DNA from: Glossina fuscipes
Lineage: Eukaryota > Arthropoda > Insecta > Diptera > Glossinidae
Assembly: GCF_014805625.2 (NCBI RefSeq)
Contig: NW_023998491.1
Span: 860,582 to 924,581, forward strand
Length of the DNA stretch: 64,000 nt
Direction of reading: 5' to 3'
Position 1 is the first letter of the stretch, and each line of letters begins with the position of its first letter. The notes beneath the pieces were generated by a model that was given only the letters and a program-made list of their open reading frames with translations, was not told where the DNA came from and searched no databases. Positions 1 to 11,469 of the stretch are shown one piece after another. The translations under genes were made by a program, and so were the position numbers.

Positions 1-160
1 ATGATGAAACCAAAAACCAATTAGGTATAATTGGTACTTTGTCTTTGTCATATTAGGAAACCGTTATCAAAATTAACCAAGATATTGCACTCAAAATAAT
101 TGTAATATAATTACGGTAAACAAATAAATAAACATAGAAAATGTATTTAATTTAATAATA

Positions 161-165
161 AAAAC

Positions 166-197
<32 letters not shown>

Positions 198-235
198 TTT
201 AATAAACAAAAAAAAAGAAAAAAAAAAAAAAAAAA
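161..235. repeat. A-rich low-complexity tract
   Basis: Two long runs of A are separated by a short AT segment. This is ordinary simple sequence; it could be the poly(A) tail of an old retroposon, but no element body is recognisable beside it. Confidence 0.9.
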
Positions 236-476
236 CACTCATTAGTATATATCTCAAGCACATGATACGTAGCATTGGCAGTGTAAAGTACTTGTTTTTC
301 CTTTAATGAATTCATTCCCATTCAATCACTTCTCGTTCGATGTTTGTCTACTCGAGTCTAGAGTGTTTTGTTTTGTCTGCTTTGTGTGAATGAAACACTT
401 TAATATCATATATAATAGTGTGGCTTGTGTACTTGTGTATTTGTATATTTGTATAAATAAGTTTATTAATAACATT

Positions 477-509
477 AATTCATTCATTCATTCGTTCATT
501 CATTCATCC
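477..509. repeat. (CATT)n microsatellite
   Basis: About eight copies of CATT with one interruption (CGTT). Simple tandem repeat with no gene nearby. Confidence 0.9.
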
Positions 510-3500
510 ATGTAGTCGTTAATTAATTTTTTACTTTTTTTTTTTTTTCTTTTTTTTTTTTGCACTTTTTTATTGCACAAGTTATGCATTAATTAAAATA
601 TTCAATTGATTCAGATGCGATGACTTAATCAGCTAACAATTATCAATTAAATAATGTCGGCTATCGATGATATGAGAAACATGTGTAAAATATATGTTTT
701 ACATTACGTTAAATATTCGAAATATTTTTTTTACAAAATTAATTATTTTCAATGCATTTACAATTTATCGGATCCTTTACAGAAGCGTATATAATTTTTC
801 ATGTTTTATGAATTTAGTTTAAATATTATTATTAATACTGTAATTTTAGATTAATGAAATAAATTCTTAGACTAAAAAGATAGCATTGAGCGCTACCCAC
901 AGAGGCTATCGGCTCTACATAAGTACATTAGATATTGAGCCTAGTAGTTTTAATAAAGTAATATATTGTATTGATATTCTGTTCTGTAGCTGATAGGATA
1001 AATCGCTGCAAGTGCAATACTTTTAGGCAAGAAAAAGTTAAGGCAGTCACATGGAATGTGCTTTATAAGGCAGATTGGGGAGGAAGACTCCTTTAAGATC
1101 CATTGACGAATTGCAATTGTATGGCCAAGGCGAATTCTCAAAAATGTTTCGATCTTGATTTAGTTTAAATAATTTTTTTATATTGTTTGGTTTTGTTCAT
1201 AGCTGCACACTAAGCTGCAATTTTGCATATTTCACGCCAGTCTTTGAAATGTTTGTGGGAAGTAAAAATCTTATCACGACTAAAGATCTCAATTCAAATT
1301 GCTCAGCCGATCAGTTGTCCTCAGTAAAATATTTCAAATTACGATATGTTTGTAGCGTTGTACTATAATCTAACGGTATTATTTTCTAGGCATATAGCCA
1401 TAATATCCAGCAAACATATAAATTCCTTTTCAAAGGAATAGCTCGTCACTATGTACGATTTCGGTGTCGAATGGGAAGACATGCGAATTTAGTGCATCAT
1501 TTTCTGACCCGTGTCATATTGAAAAATTTATTTTTATCATAGCATTTGCTTAGAATCCAACCTATAACTGGTTGAGCTCATTAAATGCACAGCAAAAGCC
1601 CACCAAGCAGTGAATATTTCACTTTGCCAATGTGAATGATTCACTGGTCTTGCATAATCATTTTTGGCGTTTCGGATTATCGCAGCGCATCCGTTTTTGA
1701 ACGCGCGTCGCTATTCAGCAATAGTTTCCTTTCAAAAAAACTAGGTACGTATTCGTATGCAAATCGATCGGTTCAAAGACCGGGAAAACTGTATTCCGTG
1801 CATTTATTCTATTGTGTGGGTTAGTTTTTTGATGCCCAGCTGCTACTTTTGCTGCTAGATAGCAGTCTGCAGTAAGACAGTTGCTCCTTCTCTTTTTTAA
1901 AAACTAACTACTCTTTGTATTTCTTCTTACAGATAAATCGTTGTATGATAATTACCAAGGGTAGACGGCAGTCGTTAAGTTTGGGTGTGTAAATGAACGT
2001 TGCACCAACAGTAAAAATTTTATATAAAACAAGGAAACAGTGACGTTGAAGCAAAGCAAAAATGTTACGAGACATAGGGAAAAGAAAAAAACTTCGAAAT
2101 CCGAAAGAGACGAAAGATGACTTTGTAAGCGCTGTAGGAGTCTTAGTAACCTGAAGCAGCGAAAACTGGAAAAATCGTCTAAAAACAACTCCGAGGGAAG
2201 CAACTGTACGAGTCCCAACAAAGCGAGAGAGTCTATCAGGTAACAAGTTTATCTACATTTTTCCGATATCCGTCCATTGAACACTTATATATCGATATTG
2301 CTTTCATTTCGAGCCGTGGATAAAGTAACAGTATATAATAAAAAAAAAAAAAGCATAAAAGAAAAAGTCTCAAGCAGTTATATCAGGGAACTCTGATAAC
2401 CTGTGAATACCTGTTTGTTTCCTAGTATCAGTTGATTTTAATTTTCTCTAAAAAAAAATTACAAAACAGTGGTAAGGTGTCCCCTACATACAGTGTGCAC
2501 CGAATAATATGCGCAGTCGTAGTCAGGACAAACCAGGACTATGTGAAAAACAAAAGATTACAAGCCAAGAGAGGCTTTGCTTTATTTGCGCCAATGTTAG
2601 AAAAACTTGTACGTCGACAAACTATCGATTCCTTTCTCCAAAGATCAAAGCTTCTGAGTCTTCTAGAGCCTCAACTAAACTAAACTTGACTAAGTCAAAG
2701 ATTACAATCCAATAGCTGCTGCGATTCAAGCCCTTTGCTTCCATCAAAAACTTTATACCTGTTATTTGTTATTTTATCATACGAAGTTGGTTATTAACAT
2801 ATAATTGAAGGCGCGTGGTTAGGGTCGGAAAACTTGGCACAGCGACAAAACTTCCATATAGGTTGTTTTTAAATTAGTTCATGAAACACGATTCGATTTT
2901 AAAGTCGTTAGAATTCCAAAATTGAGTTTGTGTCTCCTGATCGGCCCGCTACGAAACTGATATCGACAAGTCATTAAGAACATTCGAGTAGAAAACTTTG
3001 GAATTTGAAAAATTTTGGGTTCATAAGGTCCGCCATAAAATTTACAATCCCCTCCACCAATGCCGGGGTTTGGAGGATTCGCAAAGTATATGTGTAGTCT
3101 ACACAAGTTTGTCGCCTTTTTTATGTATCCCGTCACGGTTAGTAGTTTTTTTTTTATCGTTGTATCTATTGCAGTTTATAAGAAGAGGACCAAAAAGTCA
3201 AAATCTAATTCTAGAATCATAAGGTCTTCTTGTCTTTCTCACGCGGGAAATGCTTTAAAACTCGACCGATTATGAAAGGCTTTTCATGTCTACGCTTAGC
3301 GTTCAAAACGCAGTCATAAGGACGTTATGTGAACTATCGGTAGTTAATATGAAGATACAAGACACATGTTTAATTTCCGAAAGTTACATTATATCACTGA
3401 AAGTCGTCATGGTATGTCTGTCGGCTTCTATAAAAAAATCGGGCAACTAGAAAAAACAAGCTATCATTATTATGTGTAGTATATATAACTTTATGCTTTC

Positions 3501-3855
3501 ATATGACAAAGCCAAGCCGTCATATACCGGCTTAGATTATTGATTGGAGCCGATACACAAAGTTTTTCGTTTACATTTCCACTGGAACTGTGGGTCACTT
3601 TTGTTTAATATACACTCCTTCGCCAATATGAAATAAATGGGGAAAAAATTATTTATTTATTACACTTTTTCTTTTCCTAGTAATACAAAAATGCGAAAAA
3701 CAATTAAGAAAATTATTTTCGGTTATGACAGAAGCCTTTATGCTCGCCTACGTTATCATAAAAAAAACAGGATGGATATATTAAATATTCATGCTCTGTA
3801 CTATTGAGTAGGCATGGATGTTTTTTCATCGTTGCACAATAAACCAGGCCATATT
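510..3855. other. non-coding stretch, nothing recognised
   Basis: AT-rich DNA with T and A homopolymers. Open frames here (for example 1908-2246 on the minus strand) are short, overlap in several frames, and show no domain, signal peptide or splice context. I see no gene, RNA or recognisable element. Confidence 0.6.
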
Positions 3856-3886
3856 TGTGTGTGTGTGTGTGTGTGTGCGTGTGTGT
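3856..3886. repeat. (TG)n microsatellite
   Basis: Fifteen or so TG dinucleotides with one CG interruption. Simple repeat. Confidence 0.95.
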
Positions 3887-3979
3887 ACTATGATATATGA
3901 GCAGTGAGCAAAACATCCAGAAGGCCAAGATGTTTTCAGTGTTTGCTGCACTGTAAGCGCTTGTAAACGTCAGCATACC

Positions 3980-4050
3980 ACATAGTGCAGTGGATAGACT
4001 CGTGACTGGCGAATCGATGATACCGGGTTCGAATCTCAGAGCGGGTACAC
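3980..4050 (+). repeat. tRNA-like sequence (SINE head or tRNA pseudogene)
   Basis: A segment of tRNA length carries a good internal B box, GGTTCGAATCT at 4026-4036, and an A-box-like stretch, AGTGCAGTGGATAGACT, about 40 bases upstream. The spacing is that of a type I tRNA and the order resembles tRNA-Arg. The T stem (CCGGG against CTCAG) pairs poorly and the acceptor ends do not pair convincingly, so a working tRNA is unlikely. A tRNA-derived SINE head or an old tRNA pseudogene fits better. No poly(A) tail was identified. Confidence 0.5.
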
Positions 4051-4429
4051 CTTACCTTATAAGTAAGTTATATATATACACAAAGGCCTCTAATATTTTA
4101 GGTAGAGTTATGTTTGCCTTTAATACTTTAATGCCTATAATATTGCATAGGGGGTGTATTTGCTTTTCTGATTGATATTCTTTGATATATAAATATCATA
4201 GTTTTAACACTGCGACTTGAGCTCACTTCGCTAGGTAGTACTTTAAGCCTAAAAATATTCTAAGAAAAAATTTGTTTACTTCGAAAAAAAAAAGGAAAAA
4301 AACTCAAAACACTATTAATTTTGTTGTGCTTTAATGATCATCTTTCCTGCAATAGTGTAATTTAAGCCCTTCAGCCCATAAAAAAGGTGGTGCCTATTAT
4401 GGCGGTTGAATGTGGAATTAATTGTAGCC

Positions 4430-4580
4430 GGAGATATGAATAAATATGTAAAAAACAAAATTTAAAGTTGATATTATAATTTTTGGAACCAGAAGATTGT
4501 CTACTACAGACATCACACAGATGAGTAGACGGACATGCTTAAATCAACACACCTGGCGATGTGTGTTGCTGCAAAACACA
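4430..4580 (-). mobile_element. INE-1/mini-me-like fragment
   Basis: Read on the minus strand it contains the core ATTTAAGCATGTCCGTCTAC followed by a remnant of the tract that says 'tctgt..gatgtctgtagtaga'. The same core (TTTAAGCATGTCCGTC) appears in the other INE-like copies of this window. This group has a TA-rich part, a conserved core and a GTCY tract, and is regarded as a non-autonomous Helitron-related family. Here only the centre survives, so the ends are approximate. Confidence 0.55.
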
Positions 4581-4589
4581 TATGATGAT

Positions 4590-5577
4590 GAAACGTATGT
4601 ATACCCATTATTATTGGATAATGGGGATTATAAAAGTCTAGTTTTATTTGTGTGACTAATGCTGTAATTATTCACCTTCGCATAAAGGACAGCAAGAGTA
4701 GTAGCAACAGCAACAGAGTAGATGAACGTAACCAATATGTACTTTATGTGCTTGTGTAAATTTCTTGTATATCATGTTCCTTCGTAATACTGTGTTTTTA
4801 TTTTGAGCTTCTCAAGCTTAGCACACGCATACATATAAGAATAATTTGTTGTTGCATACGTTCGGACTTACATCGTTGAGGTTGGTTTTCCGCTTATTTA
4901 TTTCTCCTGTATTCTGTTTGTTCCGTATTCTTTTTCATTGCTCCTTGTTTTGTTGTCTGTAATTTATTGCAGATTTTTTCCCGTTAACTCGTTAGCCGAC
5001 TTTCAGTATATGCATTCAGTTATTATTTGCTTGTTAATGATCTTTTAAATCGACTGATTCTATATGCATATGAGAGGCTATTATTAAGCGAAACATATAA
5101 TTAAATGCAATTTTTTGCCCTTGTTTGTGGTTGGCTTTATGCTGACCTCTTCTTAAGTAATATTTGTTAAAAATGAAAGATTTCTTATTGAAAAGTAAAA
5201 ACAAGTTATTGATGATTTAGTGCATTTGACAAATACATATACAGCGTTAGCAATAACATAATTAACAATAAATAACACATTTCCTTACATATGACAGCGG
5301 ACAAGTACTATCTAGCAGCCTTCTAGTATTCCTTTGTTTTCACGTCTTCGATATGAATCTCTGTCGAATAGGTAGAGCGACTGGAAGCCTATATTGGAAA
5401 ATCGGACATGACGCTAAATTTAAGGGAAAAAGACATGTTTTTATTTGTGCCTTGGCACGAAATTCGGAAACGAAAAAAAGCCTTGTTACTTATGACGTCT
5501 CCGTGATGTTGCCACAAATACACCTGCTAATCGATCGAAATCATTTCCAGGTCACACTCTCTGCAGGATTGTAGGTT
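4590..5577. other. non-coding stretch, nothing recognised
   Basis: AT-rich sequence without a supported gene. The short open frame at 5353-5574 has no recognisable domain or splice context. Confidence 0.55.
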
Positions 5578-5593
5578 GTTGATGAAATTAAGG

Positions 5594-5638
<45 letters not shown>

Positions 5639-5685
5639 AAGGAAGACTCTCTCTGTTGATGAAATTAACGAAATACTCTCGTCTT
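5578..5685. repeat. (CT)n microsatellite inside a 77-bp direct duplication
   Basis: The string GTTGATGAAATTAAGGAAAT starts at 5578 and recurs with one change at 5655, a period of 77 bases. A (CT)n run of about 20 units (5599-5638) fills the first copy. This looks like slippage or a tandem duplication around a microsatellite. Confidence 0.85.
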
Positions 5686-5689
5686 TCTT

Positions 5690-6827
5690 TCCGATTGTCT
5701 CACTTTCTTATCCCTTGTGTTAGGATTTTCGAACAGATCGTGTTCATTTCTTAAACTTATTGTCCCTGAGAAATGGATGCGTTAGCTTTGAACTTTCTAT
5801 GACAATTTTTGCGAGTGTGGCAACTTTATAAAAGAAATGGATCAAATTGACTAAACCTCATGTAAAATAGAGATATGCCTTAGATATATCTAAATCGAGA
5901 CAAGTGGAAGACAATTTATGTATGAAAAGGTGTTTCCTAATAAACAAAAGTTATTCAAAAATTTTTAAAGTTTGACTGTAGAAGAAGTCAAGCTGACCCA
6001 ATCGGTAGTTTTCGTGTTAAAAAATTTTTATTTTCCATGATTCCATGATTTTTATGAACAATTTCTTAAATTGTGCATTATCGCGTAACTCCTACGTAAC
6101 GGGATAACACGTTTTCATCTTAGGAGTGTTTGATTTGATGGCTTTAACAAAATCTTGTCAATTCTCTTCCCAGCTTTTATTTCTATTCTTTTTATAAGAG
6201 TTTTAGGGTTATAGAGAAAAAGTTCCCCTAAAGAAACTGGCTTTCCTTGCTTTGCTTTAAAATGCATTTAATTGCATCATTTCGATTAAATTAACTGCGG
6301 CCCGTCTATTGATGCGTTCGGTATATTTTTCGTAAAATTTCTTCTTTATTCAATTAACGTTTGTTGATACAAAGATTTCTTTTTAATTTATTTCCATTTT
6401 TGTTTATTGTTTGCACTTATCACTTTTGCTTTTCCCCCCTCTTTTTTTTTTTACTCTTCCAACGAATTTTTCTCCCATGCAAAAGAAAAAAATCTCTTTT
6501 CAACGCTTTGCTTTTATCACTCTTTCCATCAGTTCATTCATTGCTTGCTTGCCTGCTTGTTCATATCAATTTGCAATGAAAACTTATTGCATTTCTTGCC
6601 GCCCAAGCTACCTATCCATCCTATTTTCGAAAATTTTGCTCGATTCTATAAGTTTTCTCCGAGATAGCGGTACGGAAATGCTTAAGAGCTACATGAACTG
6701 CATTGCTACGTGTTGCTGCCGAAAATTGTGAAACTTTCTGTTTCCTTTTTGATTTATTTTTTTCATATCGCTTTACTGTTCATTCATCGCCTATATACTT
6801 TGAAATTTGCGGTAATAACTTTTATTT

Positions 6828-6830
<3 letters not shown>
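5690..6830. other. non-coding stretch with pyrimidine-rich segment
   Basis: Nothing gene-like. Overlapping frames at 6361-6731 are phenylalanine- and leucine-rich translations of T/C-rich sequence and are open in three frames at once, which argues against coding. Confidence 0.6.
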
Positions 6831-6862
<32 letters not shown>

Positions 6863-6903
6863 GTGTGTATGTATATATCATATATATATCATATATATAT
6901 CAT
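6831..6903. repeat. (AT)n/(GT)n compound microsatellite
   Basis: A run of AT dinucleotides, then GTGTGTATG, then three copies of a 12-base ATC-ATATATAT unit. Simple repeat. Confidence 0.9.
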
Positions 6904-7153
6904 GTACGGAAAAGGGAAAAGAAAAATAAGTGTCAGGAATCCGCATAATAAAAACGTGAAATGTCTAAATATACGATTAATGAATGAAGCATTATAGCGT
7001 AAAAAGTGCTCTAAAAGGAAAGGAAATGCACTTTTAAAAGTTGAAATGTAATCTCCTGCGATTTAATTGTCGGTGTTGAGAAAATTACTTAAATGAAATC
7101 AGATTTGAAGAAAATTTTTTGGGGAGAAAACATAGTCAAAACAATTACATAAA

Positions 7154-7754
7154 CTAAAGCATGATTTTTGTGTCATTTGGATTAGTCTTCCATACCTTTA
7201 TAACTGTCCGATTGAAAAACTCGGCAAACAAAGCAACCATGTTTATCTGGGTACTAATATTGCTTGACATTGTGGCAAAATTCAAAGCCCATCGAGCGAC
7301 TTTTGCATCTCTCAGGAAGGACGACAGGATAACCACATTGTTAGTGCGGCCAATTGTTGTATTTTTCGGACTACAAGACGCACCGGATGATAGGATGGAC
7401 TTCAAATCTAGAAGAAGATTTTTAGAAAAACACGTTTTAACATTGCTTTCGGATCAAAATTTTTGTTTATTGTTTTAAGATAACTCGAAACTAGCAATAA
7501 TTGATCTTCACTCTCGGCACTGTCACTCCACGCGTTAACCTCACCGTTCATATTACCTTCATCCGATCTGCTGTTGTCACTCCTATCAAAAAAAACTGCA
7601 TCATCTTCAGTAACATCTACAGCATCATTACCTTTTAGAGAGGAATCATTGAAGAAATATTTTAATGTTACCTTCGGACTATCAGGCGCGCCTTTTTGTC
7701 TAGAAAATTTGACTCTAATTTTAGATACGAAAAATTTCGTAGTATTTTTTAATT
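7154..7754 (-). pseudogene. disabled unknown coding-like frame
   Basis: On the minus strand one frame is open from about 7754 to 7430 with an acidic, Ser/Asp/Glu-rich composition (for example SDSAESEDQLLLVSSYLKT). A neighbouring frame continues from about 7425 to 7154 with a more hydrophobic, normal-looking composition (for example DAKVARWALNFATMSSN). The switch falls near 7420-7440, as if one base had been lost or gained. I do not recognise the family. It lies downstream of a mariner fragment on the same strand, but its sequence does not look like mariner. It may be a fragment of another transposon protein, a retrocopy or a decayed host exon. Coding character is inferred only from composition and the length free of stops. 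Confidence 0.35.
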
Positions 7755-8096
7755 AACACCTTAACTTCAATCGTCGGCTTTTACACTTCGCTATTTACTC
7801 AATACTAATTTATTTTAATATTAACTTACAATATAGTCTTAAACAAAAAGTTTCGGAACCGTTACCTATTGTATATAACAAGTTTTCTCTCTGTTATTGC
7901 GATAGAATCAGAATAAGTTTAAACGAAATTTGTGAAATATTATACATTAGTTTTTACATATGCCATTTTATAAACCCTTTTCTTTAGAATTCATCACGAT
8001 GTCAGTAAATTATTAGTCATTGGGCCATTTTTGCACTTCTCAACCAATTTCGGCCCTTAATTTGCTGAATAACAAAAGAGGAAGAAGAAGACATCG

Positions 8097-8369
8097 TTAC
8101 TGAAAGATAGCAAGCGTTTTCTTCACATTCCGTTTTGAAGGAGATCCAAACGCGTGTTTTTTGGGTAAACTCGAGGTCGGTCGGTTTGCTGCAATCGTAA
8201 ATACAAAGTTGTGTACAACCTCGGGTGGACTCAACTCTAAAAAAGTAAATACAGTTTCGCCGAGTTTCACTTTGCTGTCAAAATTTCTCATTCGCATATG
8301 ATTGGATAGATGATGTCCACTCACGCCCACTTGAGCAAGCAGATGGTGAATATGTATGGGCAGTGGCAT
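8097..8369 (-). other. open frame next to mariner fragment, origin unclear
   Basis: A 90-codon minus-strand frame (MPLPIHIHHLLAQVGVSGHH...) directly follows the mariner DNA-binding remnant. It contains none of the mariner catalytic motifs. It may be unrelated sequence joined at a deletion point, or strongly diverged transposase. I do not treat it as a gene. Confidence 0.25.
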
Positions 8370-8374
8370 ATAAT

Positions 8375-8689
8375 GGATGATATAAAAGTTCTTCGCGGTT
8401 TTTTAGTGATCTTTTGAGCTTTTTTTCGTATCCTTTCAAATGATTGCAAACTGTCATGTGGTTGATGTTTAGAGCCTCCGCAATTTTCCGACAGATTGCT
8501 CTACCGGCCTTGCTCTACCATTTGCCTAATGTCGTCGACTTTTTCAGTGACCGGAAAACCACTCCGCGTGGGTCCTTCGTTCACTTTCAGCATTCTTACC
8601 GTACACTTTACAAATTTTTCGGCAGGTTTCGCATTTTTTATAATAAAAAAGCATCACACAGCACAAATTTCTTCAGATATTTCACTCAT
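8375..8689 (-). pseudogene. mariner transposase N-terminal fragment
   Basis: The minus strand starts with MSEISEEICAV at 8689, typical of a mariner transposase N-terminus, and then shows, with frame changes and stops, the DNA-binding region: RSGFPVTEKVDDIRQMVEQG matches the family pattern RSGRPV followed by a helix. After a frameshift comes RKIAEALNINHMTVCNHLK, the second helix-turn-helix, ending in GYEKKLK. Intact mariner transposases are about 345 residues; only the first 105 or so are readable. An in-frame stop follows 'ICAV'. Downstream (8097-8370) the frame stays open, but I cannot align it to the catalytic domain, so the element seems truncated or rearranged there. The catalytic DDD residues are absent, so it cannot transpose on its own. 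Confidence 0.8.
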
Positions 8690-8789
8690 TTTCAAATCAT
8701 AATTTTTTTTACACGAGCAAAGGTTTAGAAAACTGTCTGCACACAAAATATAAGCTGAAATATCAGCTTTTAAGTCAGTGTTGTTCGAT

Positions 8790-10545
8790 ACATAGGCATC
8801 AACACTATGTCGTGGCAAAAAATCGCAGAGAGCTTATATATATATGTATGCCTTATATATTCTTCGGCGACTTCAAAAAAATTCATGAGCTTACCCAATA
8901 AAACTATCCACTCTGAAATTATGAAATTAATTTTTGTATTAATTGTTGTATTTGTCTACTTTGTTTTCGAATTAATGAGTGTTCAGGTTTAATAAGAAGA
9001 AAAGTCAGAAAAGTTTGTTGTTGCTGATGCGAAATCGAAGAAGTTTTTGAATGAGGGTTTATGTCGCCAAAGAAGAAGAACTTGAAAAAGAAAGCGACGT
9101 AAAATGATTGAGAATTGGCTCAACGCAATGGTTACACAAGTATACTTTGATGTTGGTAGCAAAAAACGTTCATAAGAACGTAATCACACTTCTACTTAAA
9201 AGCCAATATAAAACACATGATAATGAGACGAGCGACCGTACAGCAAAACGAACCGAAAAATTGAATGGAAAGAGTCTAACTGTAGCTGCTAATGTCTAAA
9301 GTGGAATGATTAAGCCGTGCTTTGAATATTGTGTTACTACGTACATTAAATAGTGGAGGAAAACAGATGGATCACAATACGCGGAGTTAACTAGCGGTGG
9401 CCAGCCAATGAGAAAAAAGAATTTAGATTAAACAAATACATATGCATGTATTTGCGCCTATATGTATGCAATATGTTTTGATTTGGTTTTTGTTTACAAG
9501 CTTCATCAAATATTTGCATTTTCTTACCTTCTCTCGCCTAGTGATAATTAAAAAGGAATGAAATTTGTGCTCTGTTGCTATACATCTACCGTGACACGGT
9601 TACCATTATTTTTGTTCTACAGAATTCTACAGAACATAACCTTGCTTTTCGATTATCAAATCTGTTAATAATTAATAATTGAAAGTTGGCTTCCAGTTAA
9701 CTGAAAACAATTTGTTGGGCAACACAGTTGATTGCAGTTTTTTTTCGAAGCACTACTGCCTGAGTGGAGATGAAAAACAGTAACAGGAAAATTGAAAATT
9801 GAATATTTACATTGTCGATGGAATGGGCACACTAATCAATAACTCCCTTTAATATGGGGTATAATGAACTTCAAAATGTCTGCTAAAACACAAACTGGAA
9901 CTAAAGCTATGCCAAACAAACCTACAAAGGTACAAGCAAAAGGGAAATACAAGTTCATACAAGTCACCTCTCATCCAACATAATTAATAGATACAAATAT
10001 TTATTTGCTTACCTACGCAGAACTGTGTTTACCTGCCGCAAAAGGAAAACGGAATACTAACGACACAACAATGAGATAAGCAAGTTGATTTAATCTTCCT
10101 CTGTCCTCGTTTGTCTTCTCTTGAGAAACCTACCATTAACTAAAAACTAAATGTAAGTAAAATGTAGGGAGGAAAAAATCCTTAGGCAACTACAAATATT
10201 TATGCTAGCAAAACGAATATGAGTTTAAAACGGCGGCGAACGAATCCCGTACACTCACCACTTTCCTTTTGGCATACTACTACATACAAGCCCTTTTATT
10301 TGATACCCATATCGCTGGTCTTGTTAAGAAAAAATTAACCGCTGTGTCTACCATACTCATTTTAGAATTAACCCATTTTTAGGCAGACAATATATCTTCA
10401 TTGGAAGAATGTGTAAAATAGTTTTAAACGTTCAGTCTTGTTTGTCTTGTTTTGGTAAACCAGCATTAAATCCCATAAAAGTGAAGAGAAAAAGTTTAAT
10501 TACTCGTAAGTTTGTAAGTTTGTGCACGTAAAGGACATGAAGGGT
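8790..10545. other. non-coding stretch, nothing recognised
   Basis: AT-rich sequence. Short open frames such as 8807-8992 and 9108-9299 lack domains and splice context. No repeat was identified. Confidence 0.55.
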
Positions 10546-10549
10546 GCAT

Positions 10550-10955
10550 CGTAAAGTATATGCGAAAAATTTAGCTTTCTAACTTTTATAATTTCTGAGT
10601 AATGAGTAAAAACCCACAAATTTTTGTTAAGAAAAACGGAGTTGAGTTCCATTTACCCCTCCCTTCGTGCTACTGCGCTGACCAATTGGGCCCATCTTCA
10701 ATGCTAACTCGTGTGCAAGAACTTCTAATGTTTCTGCCAAATTTGAAGTCGTTAGCTTTATTTTAGCTAGAGGAGAGTGTCAACATTACACACCATACTG
10801 ACGGGCAGACATTGCTAAATCGATTCAGAATTTCACGCTGACCAAGAATATATATATTTTATAGAGTGTCTGAAACTTTCTTTTGGATGTTACATACATT
10901 GTAGAAGAAAACAAAATGAGTAGATCCCCATTTTACAGCGGTGGGTATAACAAAT
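10550..10955 (-). mobile_element. INE-1/mini-me-like element
   Basis: Minus strand: it begins TTATACCCACCGCTG at 10955, has the A/T block AAAATATATATATTCTTGG followed by TCGATTT and a remnant of the GTCY tract (GTCTGCCCGTCAG), then CAAATTTGGCAGAAACATT. This order, TATACCC start, TATATATTCTTG, core, GTCY tract, then an 'AAATTTGGC.GAAACATT' segment, is shared with the copies at 29783, 49699 and 51136. It is non-coding, and no terminal duplication was identified. Confidence 0.7.
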
Positions 10956-11008
10956 TTATTTTAGGTGAAAGGAAAGGAGTTTGGAAATGCAAATGTACGC
11001 GTATATAT

Positions 11009-11012
11009 GCGC
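11009..11012. other. target-site duplication, left copy (GCGC)
   Basis: GCGC directly abuts the TGTGAGGA end of the solo LTR and is repeated at 11464-11467 just past its TCCTCACA end. GC-only four-base words are uncommon in this AT-rich DNA, which makes a chance match less likely. Confidence 0.7.
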
Positions 11013-11463
11013 TGTGAGGACTTTTTGGCCCATTCGCTGAGGCTAGGGTAGCTCAGCGGCCCAGAAAATTTGTTTTCGCAAGGGATCTTTACTTCACTCT
11101 TTATCTTATAATTATCGAAACGCGACCGACTCTCGCGGAAATCCAGTTTCGACCAAGTCTCAAATCCGACTCCCAACTAAGACTAACTCTAAGTTATTCT
11201 AACTTATTCTACCCTTCCCAAGTCTTACCCTATTCTTATTGTAGTCTCAATCTATTCCTATTCTATTCTCATCCTAGCCTTATTCTATTCCTATTCTACT
11301 CTTAATCTATTCGTATCCTATTCTTGTTCTATCCTTACCCTGTTCTTCTATTCTTATTCTCTACCCTAAACTAGTTTACTCTCTAACTTAAAGTAGCACT
11401 CTTCTCCCACCAGAGACAGAGAACCCCTGAGGCCAAAACGAGGGGCGACTTTGGCTCCTCACA
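11013..11463. mobile_element. solo LTR of an LTR retrotransposon
   Basis: A 451-bp segment starts TGTGAGGA and ends TCCTCACA, an 8-base perfect terminal inversion beginning TG and ending CA as LTRs do. It is flanked on both sides by GCGC (11009-11012 and 11464-11467), a 4-bp target-site duplication of the kind made by Ty3/gypsy-type integrases. No internal gag or pol and no second LTR lie next to it, so recombination between two LTRs probably left this solo copy. The interior carries a degenerate TATTCT minisatellite. Orientation was not determined, as no clear poly(A) signal or primer site is adjacent. The open frame at 10961-11176 overlaps its edge and is not meaningful. Confidence 0.8.
11190..11375. 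repeat. degenerate TATTCT/CCTATTCTTA minisatellite
   Basis: About twenty imperfect units around CTATTCTTAT or CCTATTC occur in a row, with period near 6 to 12 bases. It lies inside the solo LTR. It is strongly pyrimidine-biased on the + strand. Confidence 0.8.
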
Positions 11464-11469
11464 GCGCAA

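Noticed and set aside
1908..2246. Overlapping minus-strand frames of 112 and 89 codons
   Set aside because: Open in two phases at once, rich in F/L/S from pyrimidine-rich DNA, no domain and no splice context.
6361..6948. Cluster of + strand frames that look like membrane proteins
   Set aside because: They translate T/C-rich and TA-repeat sequence in three phases; hydrophobicity is a composition effect.
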